Of a stretch of DNA of 64,000 bases, positions 26,615 to 34,048 are shown piece after piece. The notes beneath the pieces are model-generated. The model made no database searches. It saw nothing but the letters and a program-made list of their open reading frames with translations, and was not told the DNA's origin. The stretch's first letter is position 1. Every line of letters starts with the position of its first letter. Made by a program: the position numbers and the translations under genes. Source of the DNA: Lachnospira sp. UBA3790 (lineage in GTDB: Bacteria; Bacillota; Clostridia; Lachnospirales; Lachnospiraceae); assembly GCA_002369135.1 (NCBI GenBank), contig DFEY01000003.1:757495-821494 (forward strand), in the 5' to 3' direction.

Positions 26615-27394
26615 TTATTTCTTTTTAGTTGGAGCTTGTGTAGCTTTTTGACTACTTGCTTTAAGCTTATTAATAAAGTCCTTCAAATATCTATCTGATT
26701 CACAAGCTTCGTTTAACTCTTTCTCTACATCATTCTTCAATGCCACTACATCATCATCTTTAGATACTTCAGCAATATACTTTGCTATATCACTGTTACT
26801 CTTAATACCGTTGTGAACATAAACATTACCTGTCTTTGAATCCACAATAACATATAAAGTCTGCAATGATGGAGCTGCTGTAGCAATATTCTTAAACTTA
26901 GTTTGAGAGTATGCATAAACTACATATGTATTTGGCTTCAAACCGTTCTTTGTGTAACACTCAATGTCAGAGTAAGAAACGATGTAATCATTATATCCAA
27001 TCTCGCTCTCGTCAATAGCACCCATATTATCCACATAACGAGCTAACTCCTGGTGACGTTTAGCAGAATCCTTTATAAGGAATGCTCTCAAATAGTGCGA
27101 AACCACATCCGAAATTTCTGGATATTTCTCGTCCTGCAAAGCATTTTCAGACGCTTCACGAGTTGAGTTGCTGTTAGATTTACCAACAAAATGCACTATC
27201 ATAAAAATAACGCAACCTACTAGCACTAATGCAACAATGGCTGCAATTACCATATCAATACGAATCTTCGATTTTTTCTTTTTTCTTCTTGGTTTTTCAA
27301 CATCTGGAAGAATCTTCGCTTCTGGCTCGCTCTCTACTTCTTTAAGCAGCGCTTCCAATTCCTCACTAGATAGTTTTCTTTCTTGATTATCCAT
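26615..27394 (-). CDS. Bitopic membrane protein of unknown function
   Basis: A 259-residue protein not assigned to a family. An acidic cytosolic N-terminus (about 1-35), a basic patch PRRKKKKSKIR, one transmembrane helix (about 50-72) and an extracellular domain of roughly 180 residues ending in a Lys-rich TQAPTKKK. The outer part (SHYLRAFLIKDSAKRHQELARYV...YVVYAYSQTKF...LYVIVDSKTGNVYVHNG) reads like an NTF2-like fold; this is a guess from pattern only. I chose the ATG at 27392-27394 with GGGAG upstream. It has its own promoter and terminator. Confidence 0.75.
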   Translation of the reverse strand: MDNQERKLSSEELEALLKEVESEPEAKILPDVEKPRRKKKKSKIRIDMVIAAIVALVLVGCVIFMIVHFVGKSNSNSTREASENALQDEKYPEISDVVSHYLRAFLIKDSAKRHQELARYVDNMGAIDESEIGYNDYIVSYSDIECYTKNGLKPNTYVVYAYSQTKFKNIATAAPSLQTLYVIVDSKTGNVYVHNGIKSNSDIAKYIAEVSKDDDVVALKNDVEKELNEACESDRYLKDFINKLKASSQKATQAPTKKK

Positions 27395-27422
27395 AGGTTT
27401 CTCCCTTAAATTAATCCCTACT

Positions 27423-27451
27423 ATAATAACAAAAAAAGGGTCAAAATTCAA
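27423..27451 (-). promoter_or_regulatory. Promoter of the bitopic membrane protein gene
   Basis: On the minus strand TTGAAT (27446-27451), 17 nt, TATTAT (27423-27428). It is divergent from the tRNA-Arg promoter 14 bp away. Confidence 0.68.
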
Positions 27452-27464
27452 CAAATTGGGCTTC

Positions 27465-27493
27465 TTGATAATCGCATATTTTTACGATAAAAT
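27465..27493 (+). promoter_or_regulatory. Promoter of tRNA-Arg
   Basis: TTGATA (27465-27470), 17-nt spacer, TAAAAT (27488-27493). The expected start near 27500 leaves about four nt of 5' leader for RNase P. Confidence 0.78.
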
Positions 27494-27503
27494 TGTGTCA
27501 ATT

Positions 27504-27575
27504 GTACCTGTAGTCTAATGGATAGAACGTCGGCCTCCGGAGCCGGAAATACAGGTTCAACTCCTGTCAGGTACA
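27504..27575 (+). tRNA. tRNA-Arg (anticodon CCG)
   Basis: A complete 72-nt cloverleaf: acceptor GTACCTG/CAGGTAC, anticodon stem TCGGC/GCCGG around CTCCGGA with anticodon CCG reading CGG codons, T-arm ACAGG-TTCAACT-CCTGT, four-nt variable region. Arginine identity bases (A in GGA of the D-loop, C35) are present. No CCA is encoded. The D-stem GTCT/GAAC would contain a C-A mismatch and a T-G pair, which is unusual. Confidence 0.93.
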
Positions 27576-27576
27576 T

Positions 27577-27606
27577 AAAAGTAGACACATATGTGTCTAC
27601 TTTTTT
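27577..27606. terminator. Bidirectional terminator between tRNA-Arg and the DUF5688-like gene
   Basis: A perfect 14+14 palindrome (27577-27590 with 27591-27604) with A and T runs at its ends ends the tRNA transcript on one strand and the DUF5688-like transcript on the other; the last T-run overlaps the stop codon of that gene. Confidence 0.88.
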
Positions 27607-28597
27607 ATACTTCTTCTATTACTACCTCATCCAATTTTCTACTGTATGAGTAAATCTTGTTGGACAATATCTCTACACTATCCAAACTGTTTTTATTAAC
27701 ATCATTTAGTATTTCATTTAATCTTTTGGCGCTGCCACTTTTCTTTGGAACCAAAAGCACTTCATGAATAGAACTTGGAATAATAAATAGATCCAATCCC
27801 TTTTCCTCGGCAAAGTCCTTTAATACATTTGGATACATCATACAGACTGCACCATTTGTCTTGATATCGTTTGTCAAAATAAACATTTCCATCGGCTTTT
27901 GTCTCTCGACTTTATCTATCTCTTCATTAACCATCTCTTCCACTTCTTCTTTGGTCTTTCCACCGTATTCCATATCTTCCGCTAATATGTCAGTGCTTCC
28001 TGTAATTCTCTCAATAATCATATCCTTTATGACATCTTTCATTCTAAGAATCTCAGGTTTTCTTTTCTCCAAAGTGTTAGCGTAGGCCTTTTTATATAAT
28101 TCCTCTTCGTTTATCCCCCAGTGTTTTAAGTGGTCATTATGTATCAATACTGTAGCCGAACACTCATCCGATGAAACAGCAACATAATATACAATCCCCA
28201 AATCTAAATATGCTCTCCACGGAACATCTTTAAGTAATTTTTCATTCATTTCCTGATTAACTAGTTTGAGAAAAATTTGATCTTGTACTTTGTCGTAGTC
28301 TGTAAAATCTTCAATATCTATTTCATCTTGAAAACGCGCCAATCCCCTTTTGTACGTTTCAATGATTTCTTCGCAAATATCATCTAACAATCTCCCTTCT
28401 CTGTAATCCTCGTAAAACTCACTCAAGTATATAGTGGGAGTTGCTTTCTCATCTTTTACCACAAAGCTAAGCGCTTTTCTTCTTACACCGTTATTTTTAA
28501 CTACATTTCTAACAGTAACTATACATCCAGGAATATCCTCCTGAATCAAATCCTCTACTCTCTCACGGACATCCTCCGTAAAATCTTCATAATACAT
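27605..28597 (-). CDS. DUF5688-like protein
   Basis: A 330-residue soluble protein of unknown function. The N-terminal region with VTVRNVVKNNGVRRKALSFVV, TIYLSEFYEDYREG and a following ICEEIIETYKRG fits DUF5688, a Lachnospiraceae family I know only by name. Acidic, with a Glu-rich helix near residues 205-235 and a C-terminal segment IPSSIHEVLLVPKK. No signal peptide or membrane segment. Single gene; its start is preceded by a 217-bp gap that mainly holds the structured element downstream of bipA. Confidence 0.7.
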   Translation of the reverse strand: MYYEDFTEDVRERVEDLIQEDIPGCIVTVRNVVKNNGVRRKALSFVVKDEKATPTIYLSEFYEDYREGRLLDDICEEIIETYKRGLARFQDEIDIEDFTDYDKVQDQIFLKLVNQEMNEKLLKDVPWRAYLDLGIVYYVAVSSDECSATVLIHNDHLKHWGINEEELYKKAYANTLEKRKPEILRMKDVIKDMIIERITGSTDILAEDMEYGGKTKEEVEEMVNEEIDKVERQKPMEMFILTNDIKTNGAVCMMYPNVLKDFAEEKGLDLFIIPSSIHEVLLVPKKSGSAKRLNEILNDVNKNSLDSVEILSNKIYSYSRKLDEVVIEEV

Positions 28598-28684
28598 ATT
28601 TCTCGACTCAAAGCCATATGCAACTTATGATATATACCGACTAACACATTGTACTATGTTACAATTTCATTTTCAAGGTTTTTT

Positions 28685-28811
28685 GTGCAGTTTTCACTCA
28701 TATTTTGCTTCGCAAAATATTTCGTGTCGCGCGAGCGCGAAATACAGAAAAATAAAAAAATGGATGAAAGTAAACTTTCATCCATTCCTTTATTTTTCTG
28801 TGCAACTGCAC
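28685..28811 (-). repeat. Multi-hairpin structured element and terminator downstream of bipA
   Basis: An outer stem GTGCAGTT (28685-28692) with AACTGCAC (28804-28811) encloses three hairpins. First, ATATTTTGC-TTC-GCAAAATAT (28700-28720). Second, a GC-rich ATTTCGTG/CGCGAAAT (28719-28743), which shares two bases with the first. Third, a long terminator hairpin CAGAAAAATAAA/TTTATTTTTCTG (28745-28756 with 28789-28800) continuing into ATGGATGAAAGT/ACTTTCATCCAT (28760-28771 with 28774-28785), with Ts on the minus strand. It ends the yigZ-bipA operon. The rest of the gap before 28597 shows nothing else clear. Confidence 0.75.
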
Positions 28812-28814
28812 TTT

Positions 28815-30647
28815 TTAACGCGCATTCTGTCTTCTAATCATATCCCTCTTTCTTAGTGTAGGATCAAGAATCTTCTTTCTAATTCTTAAATTCTCTGGAG
28901 TAATCTCTAGAAGCTCATCTGTATCTATAAACTCTAGCGCCTGCTCAAGGCTTAACTCTTTCTTTGGAGTAAGCCTTAGTGCTTCATCCGAGCTAGATGT
29001 TCTAGTATTTGTAAGATGCTTTGTCTTACAAACATTAATCTCAATATCTTCTGCTCTTCCAGTCTCTCCTACTACCATGCCGGCGTATACTTTTTCGCCC
29101 ACGCCTATAAACAATGTTCCACGCTCCTGCGCGTTGAATAGTCCATATGTGATAGCCTCTCCATTCTCAAAAGCGATAAGCGAACCTTGTTTTCTGTATG
29201 TAATGTCACCTTTGTATGGACCGTAACCGTCAAAGATAGTATTCATAATACCATTACCCTTTGTATCGGTCATAAACTGTCCGCGGTAACCAACTAGTCC
29301 TCTTGAAGGAATAGCAAACTCTAATCTCGAGTAACCACCTTGTCCAGCAGTCATTCCTTTAAGTTCACCTTTTCTCTGACTAAGCTTTTCAATGATAGAA
29401 CCACTAAACTCTTCTGGAACATCGATAAAGCATCTCTCCATAGGCTCTAGTTTTTGTCCATCTTTTTCTTTATAGATAACCTCTGCCTTACTTACAGCAA
29501 ACTCGTATCCCTCACGTCTCATATTCTCAATCAAAACAGAAAGATGAAGTTCGCCACGGCCTGATACTTTAAACGCATCTGTACCTTCAGTCTCTTCCAC
29601 GCGAAGAGATACGTCAGTGTTCAACTCCTTAAACAAACGGTCTCTCAAATGTCTAGAAGTAACAAACTTTCCTTCTTGACCTGCTAAAGGACTGTCATTA
29701 ACCATAAATGTCATAGATATAGTAGGCTCAGAAATCTTCTGGAAAGCAATTGGCTTTGGCGCATCCACATCGCAGATAGTATCTCCAATATGAAGATCTG
29801 CAATACCAGAAATAGCAACAATATCACCCACTGTAGCTTCCTGTACTTCTTCTTTTTCTAGTCCTTCAAAGACCTGTAATTTTGTAATCTTAACTTTTTC
29901 GTTTTTATCTTTCTCGTGATGGTTAACAAGCAATGCATCCTGATTCAAACGCAAAGTTCCGTTGTCAATCTTACCAACACCAATTCTTCCTACATATTCG
30001 TTGTAGTCGATTGTACTAATAAGCATCTGCAAATCAGCCTCAGGGTCACCCTCTGGAGCCGGAATATAATCAATAATAGTCTCAAACAAAGCTTTCATAT
30101 CACCAGTCTTTTCATCTGGATCCATAGCCGCATAACCTTGCTTTGCAGAGGCATAAACAAATGGACACTCTAGCTGACTTTCGTTTGCATCTAGGTCAAT
30201 CAAAAGTTCTAGCACTTCGTCCACTACTTCTTCACATCTTGCTTCAGGTCTGTCAATCTTGTTTACGCAAACAATAACTGGAAGTTCTAACTCAAGCGCC
30301 TTCTTCAAAACAAATCTAGTTTGTGGCATAGCGCCTTCAAAAGCATCCACCACTAAAACTACACCGTTTACCATCTTAAGAACACGCTCTACTTCACCAC
30401 CAAAGTCCGCGTGCCCTGGTGTATCAATAATGTTAATCTTTGTATCCTTATACGAAACAGCAGTGTTTTTAGAAAGGATTGTGATTCCACGTTCTCTCTC
30501 GAGATCATTTGAGTCCATTACTCGCTCAGCCACCTCTTGATTCTCTCTAAATACACCGCTCTGCTTTAATAGCTCGTCCACCAAAGTAGTTTTACCGTGG
30601 TCGACATGTGCAATTATTGCAATATTTCTAATATCTTCTCTAACCAT
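28815..30647 (-). CDS. bipA: Ribosome-associated GTPase BipA/TypA
   Basis: A 610-residue translational GTPase involved in 50S subunit assembly and stress adaptation. G1 AHVDHGKTT near the start, G2 region ERGITI, G3 DTPGHADFGGEVER, G4 NKID (with CVNKIDRPEARCEEV) and the family-specific C-terminal domain (GYSRLEFAIPSRGLVGYRGQFMTDTKG and QERGTLFIGVGEKVYAGMVVGE) are all present. Its ATG overlaps the end of yigZ by 8 bp, so the two are cotranscribed. Confidence 0.97.
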   Translation of the reverse strand: MVREDIRNIAIIAHVDHGKTTLVDELLKQSGVFRENQEVAERVMDSNDLERERGITILSKNTAVSYKDTKINIIDTPGHADFGGEVERVLKMVNGVVLVVDAFEGAMPQTRFVLKKALELELPVIVCVNKIDRPEARCEEVVDEVLELLIDLDANESQLECPFVYASAKQGYAAMDPDEKTGDMKALFETIIDYIPAPEGDPEADLQMLISTIDYNEYVGRIGVGKIDNGTLRLNQDALLVNHHEKDKNEKVKITKLQVFEGLEKEEVQEATVGDIVAISGIADLHIGDTICDVDAPKPIAFQKISEPTISMTFMVNDSPLAGQEGKFVTSRHLRDRLFKELNTDVSLRVEETEGTDAFKVSGRGELHLSVLIENMRREGYEFAVSKAEVIYKEKDGQKLEPMERCFIDVPEEFSGSIIEKLSQRKGELKGMTAGQGGYSRLEFAIPSRGLVGYRGQFMTDTKGNGIMNTIFDGYGPYKGDITYRKQGSLIAFENGEAITYGLFNAQERGTLFIGVGEKVYAGMVVGETGRAEDIEINVCKTKHLTNTRTSSSDEALRLTPKKELSLEQALEFIDTDELLEITPENLRIRKKILDPTLRKRDMIRRQNAR

Positions 30648-31281
30648 TTAAATCTGCCTTCTCTCTATATTCACAGTCTGTTATATTTTCGAACTTTGCT
30701 TTTCCGCTAGTTGCATCAACTACACTAGTCCTAAACTTTTCAAAGTCAGCCTTTTTCATTCGAATTTTAAGTGTGACTCCGTCTGTGTATTCTTCTTCGG
30801 CGTCACCAACGCCAAATTGTACCATATTATACTTTATTTTTCCAATACTTTCATAGTCTACAGACAGTTCAAAAGAAATACCCTCAGACACTTGCATAAT
30901 CTCAGCATCATTCAAGCCTTCCACTGCAGCCTGTCCATATGCACGAATTAATCCGCCAGTACCTAGAAGAGTTCCTCCAAAGTACCTTGTAACAAGTATC
31001 AAAGTATTGTGAACATCTTTATTCAAAAGCACCTCCAAAATAGGTTTGCCCGCTGTGCCCTGTGGTTCTCCGTCGTCAGAGAATCTTTGCACTTCATTAT
31101 TTGCACCCACACAAAAGGCATAACAATTATGCCTAGCATCCCAATATTCTTTCTTAAGACTCTCTATGATTTGAAGAGCTTCCTCTTCAGTCTCTATAGG
31201 AATAACATGGGCAATAAATCTAGACTTTTTCTCGACTACTTCACCGGTGCCTTTTTCACTTGTAATAAAGTATTCTTTCAT
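30640..31281 (-). CDS. yigZ: YigZ/IMPACT family protein
   Basis: A 213-residue protein of the UPF0029/IMPACT family. Core motifs: KKSRFIAHV near the start, DARHNCYAF, the RFSDDGEPQGTAGKP signature, LILVTRYFGGTLLGTGGLIRAYG, then a C-terminal ferredoxin-like domain (residues about 140-205). Proposed to bind nucleic acid or ribosomes; the function is not settled. I chose the ATG at 31279-31281, with GAGG upstream, over a GTG four codons earlier. Cotranscribed with bipA. Confidence 0.9.
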   Translation of the reverse strand: MKEYFITSEKGTGEVVEKKSRFIAHVIPIETEEEALQIIESLKKEYWDARHNCYAFCVGANNEVQRFSDDGEPQGTAGKPILEVLLNKDVHNTLILVTRYFGGTLLGTGGLIRAYGQAAVEGLNDAEIMQVSEGISFELSVDYESIGKIKYNMVQFGVGDAEEEYTDGVTLKIRMKKADFEKFRTSVVDATSGKAKFENITDCEYREKADLNG

Positions 31282-31298
31282 ATCAAACCTCACGCCCT

Positions 31299-31326
31299 AC
31301 TATAACACACTTTATATAGTTTACAA
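31299..31326 (-). promoter_or_regulatory. Promoter of yigZ-bipA
   Basis: On the minus strand TTGTAA (31321-31326), 16 nt, TATAGT (31299-31304). A perfect palindrome CACTATCTATAGTG lies just upstream at 31340-31353, between this and the divergent pbp promoter. Confidence 0.55.
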
Positions 31327-31373
31327 AACACATTTATATCACTATCTATAGTGTTAAAACACACTTTTTTCAC

Positions 31374-31402
31374 TTTATAAAACTATACTTATTTGATATA
31401 AT
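31374..31402 (+). promoter_or_regulatory. Promoter of the class A PBP gene
   Basis: TTTATA (31374-31379), 17 nt and a consensus TATAAT (31397-31402) preceded by TG (extended -10). The GGAGG ribosome site follows at about 31411. Confidence 0.7.
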
Positions 31403-31422
31403 ACGAAAAGCGGAGGAAAGCT

Positions 31423-33936
31423 ATGAATTTCGGATACAAAGAGACCATAAAGAAGCAGGAAGACCTCGTTTCTATTAAGAACAAGGTCATCTCAAAATCT
31501 AAAATGACATTCATTAAAGTATGTCTGTTTATCGTATTTTTATTTTTCGCGACCGGCATTTTCCTAGGACTAGGAGTCGTTCACGGCATTATTAAAAGCG
31601 CGCCAAATATTGATAATGTTTCTGTTCTTCCATCTTCATACTCTTCCACTGTTTACGATACTAAAGAGAAAAAAATAGCTAAGCTTATCACCACTGGTTC
31701 TAACAGAATCCGTGTTAATTTAGATGATGTACCTGAATATATGCAACAAGCTGTTATTGACACTGAGGACGTTCGTTTCTACGATCATAACGGTATCGAT
31801 ATTTATGGTATTGGCCGTGCGGCTGTTATCGCACTCACTACACAAAACGCATCTGAAGGTGCTAGTACACTTACTCAGCAGGTACTAAAGAATAATGTAT
31901 TCACAGACTGGACAAAGGAATCTTCGTTCCTTGCTTCTATGAAGAGAAAGATTCAAGAGCAATACTTAGCAGTTCAGTTGGAACAAAAAACAGATAAGAA
32001 AACTATTCTAGAGAATTATTTAAACAGTATTAACTTAGGTTCAAACACATTGGGTGTTCAGGCAGCTTCACAGAGATACTTTAACAAGAGCGTAAACAAA
32101 CTTACTCTTTCAGAAGCTACTGTTATTGCGGGCATCACTCAGAACCCTACTAACTACAATCCAATTTTACATCCAAAACTAAACGGCAAAAGACGTAAAA
32201 AAATATTAAGAAATATGCTTAAACAAAAACACATCACTCAAGCTCAGTATGATGAGGCTTTGAAAGATGATGTTTATAAACGCATACAAAAAGTTAATAC
32301 AAAACTAACAAAGAAAAACACAAATAATGTTTATTCATACTTTGTAGATGAAGTTATAAAACAGGTTATGCAGGATTTGCAAAACCAAAAGGGTTACACT
32401 TATACCCAAGCATACAACGCAGTATATAGTGGCGGTTTGAAGATTTACTCTACACAAGATTCTAAAATTCAAAAGATTTGTAACGAGGAAATGTCAGACT
32501 CTAGCAACTATCCATATCACACATCCTACTCTTTCAACTGGGCTTGGACTGTACAAAATCCAGACGGTACTGTCGACAACTTTAGCGAAAACGACATTGA
32601 AGAATGGCACAGAAAAGTGAAAAAAGAAAAGGATTTCAATTTAATTTGGAGTTCACAGCAAGGATGCAGAGACTGCGTCAAACAGTATAAAAAACATTTG
32701 ATGAAGAAATACTACAAGAACGGCATTAAGGAGTCCGACGGTTATACACAATTCGAAAGTCTCAACTTCACTCCTCAACCACAGGCTTCATTCACAGTAA
32801 TGGATCAGTACTCTGGTTATGTGAAAGCAATTGTAGGTGGACGTGGTAAAAAGACTGCTAGTTTGTCTTTGAACCGTGCATCAGACTCTACTAGACAGCC
32901 AGGTTCTTGTTTCAAGATTTTATCTACATATGCTCCTGCTATTGATACTATGGGATACACGCTCGCTACAAAGATTGTGGATTCACCATTTAAATATGCA
33001 ACAGGACGTCCAGTTAAGAACTGGTACAGTGGATACAGAGGAACAGTTACAGTTCGCAAAGCAATCGCTCAATCTATGAATGTTTGCGCAGTTAAAACTT
33101 TGACTGAAATCACTCCTCAACTTGGATATGATTATGTATGTAACTTCGGTATAACTACTCTAGTGGAGGGTCAGGACAACAGACAACCTTTAGCACTTGG
33201 TGGTATCACAAGAGGCGTTAAGAATTTAGAGATGACTGGTGCTTATGCTACTATCGCCAATGATGGTGTTTACACAAGACCAGCATTCTATACAAAGGTA
33301 GTTGATAGTTCAGGAAACGTTCTACTTGATAACACAAAACCTATCACGCATACCGTACTTAAATCTTCTACTGCTACACTTCTAACCCAAGGAATGACTA
33401 GCGTTATTACTGAAGGTACTGGTAAGGCTTGTAAGTTAGATGATATGCCTGTATCAGGCAAAACAGGTACTACTTCTAGTTCATATGATTTATGGTTCAG
33501 CGGATTCACTCCTTATCTTACAGCTTCTATTTGGACTGGATATGATGAAAATAAAGAATTAGCCGGTGACCAAGCTTATCACGAAAGACTCTGGGCTAAG
33601 ATAATGAATAGAATTAATGAAGTAAAAAAATATAAAGAAAAGAAATTCAAAATTTCTAAAGATGTAAAAAAATACTATGGTGGCGGTGCTAACGGTGAAT
33701 ACTTCGCCAAAGGAACAGAGCCTGATGGTTCACACGAGGAAGGCGAAACCGAATCGTATGACTATAATTATGATTACGATTATGATTACAATAACCGTAC
33801 CACTACAAAGAGCCAAAAATCTACACAGAAAACTACAGTGGCACCAACTAAGAAAACTGCTGAAACGAATGCTGTAGCACCAACAAAAAAACAACAACAG
33901 CCTCAGCAAACGCAGAGAAATCACTGGAATAATTAA
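31423..33936 (+). CDS. Class A penicillin-binding protein (bifunctional peptidoglycan synthase)
   Basis: An 837-residue membrane-anchored PBP1a-type enzyme that polymerises and cross-links peptidoglycan. A cytosolic basic start and one transmembrane helix (about 30-56); GT51 domain with catalytic Glu115 in DTEDVRFYDHNG and EGASTLTQQV; transpeptidase motifs SCFK (Ser495-Lys498), SMN (551-553) and KTG (680-682). SCFK has Cys where many class A PBPs have Thr. The C-terminal 110 residues are low-complexity: a Tyr/Asp/Asn run near 780, then Thr/Lys/Gln repeats. Single gene; its last codons form one arm of a palindrome shared with gus. Confidence 0.96.
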   Translation: MNFGYKETIKKQEDLVSIKNKVISKSKMTFIKVCLFIVFLFFATGIFLGLGVVHGIIKSAPNIDNVSVLPSSYSSTVYDTKEKKIAKLITTGSNRIRVNLDDVPEYMQQAVIDTEDVRFYDHNGIDIYGIGRAAVIALTTQNASEGASTLTQQVLKNNVFTDWTKESSFLASMKRKIQEQYLAVQLEQKTDKKTILENYLNSINLGSNTLGVQAASQRYFNKSVNKLTLSEATVIAGITQNPTNYNPILHPKLNGKRRKKILRNMLKQKHITQAQYDEALKDDVYKRIQKVNTKLTKKNTNNVYSYFVDEVIKQVMQDLQNQKGYTYTQAYNAVYSGGLKIYSTQDSKIQKICNEEMSDSSNYPYHTSYSFNWAWTVQNPDGTVDNFSENDIEEWHRKVKKEKDFNLIWSSQQGCRDCVKQYKKHLMKKYYKNGIKESDGYTQFESLNFTPQPQASFTVMDQYSGYVKAIVGGRGKKTASLSLNRASDSTRQPGSCFKILSTYAPAIDTMGYTLATKIVDSPFKYATGRPVKNWYSGYRGTVTVRKAIAQSMNVCAVKTLTEITPQLGYDYVCNFGITTLVEGQDNRQPLALGGITRGVKNLEMTGAYATIANDGVYTRPAFYTKVVDSSGNVLLDNTKPITHTVLKSSTATLLTQGMTSVITEGTGKACKLDDMPVSGKTGTTSSSYDLWFSGFTPYLTASIWTGYDENKELAGDQAYHERLWAKIMNRINEVKKYKEKKFKISKDVKKYYGGGANGEYFAKGTEPDGSHEEGETESYDYNYDYDYDYNNRTTTKSQKSTQKTTVAPTKKTAETNAVAPTKKQQQPQQTQRNHWNN

Positions 33937-34048
33937 TCAATAATCTATTTAATCAATATAAAAGAAACACGATAGGTTCTCACTTAAAATCGTTCGTAAC
34001 CTATCGTGTTTCTTTTTTACTTTAAATTTCTTATTACTTATTCCAGCG
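33922..34048. terminator. Palindromic repeat copy 2: bidirectional terminator between pbp and gus, reaching into both genes
   Basis: A perfect 19-bp stem (33960-33978 with 33998-34016) carries the 19-nt loop CTCACTTAAAATCGTTCGT. Outer arms CACTGGAATAATTAAT (33922-33937) and, inverted, CGCTGGAATAAGTAAT (34033-34048) match at 14 of 16 positions. They contain the last four sense codons and stop of each convergent gene, in mirrored frame. Confidence 0.88.
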
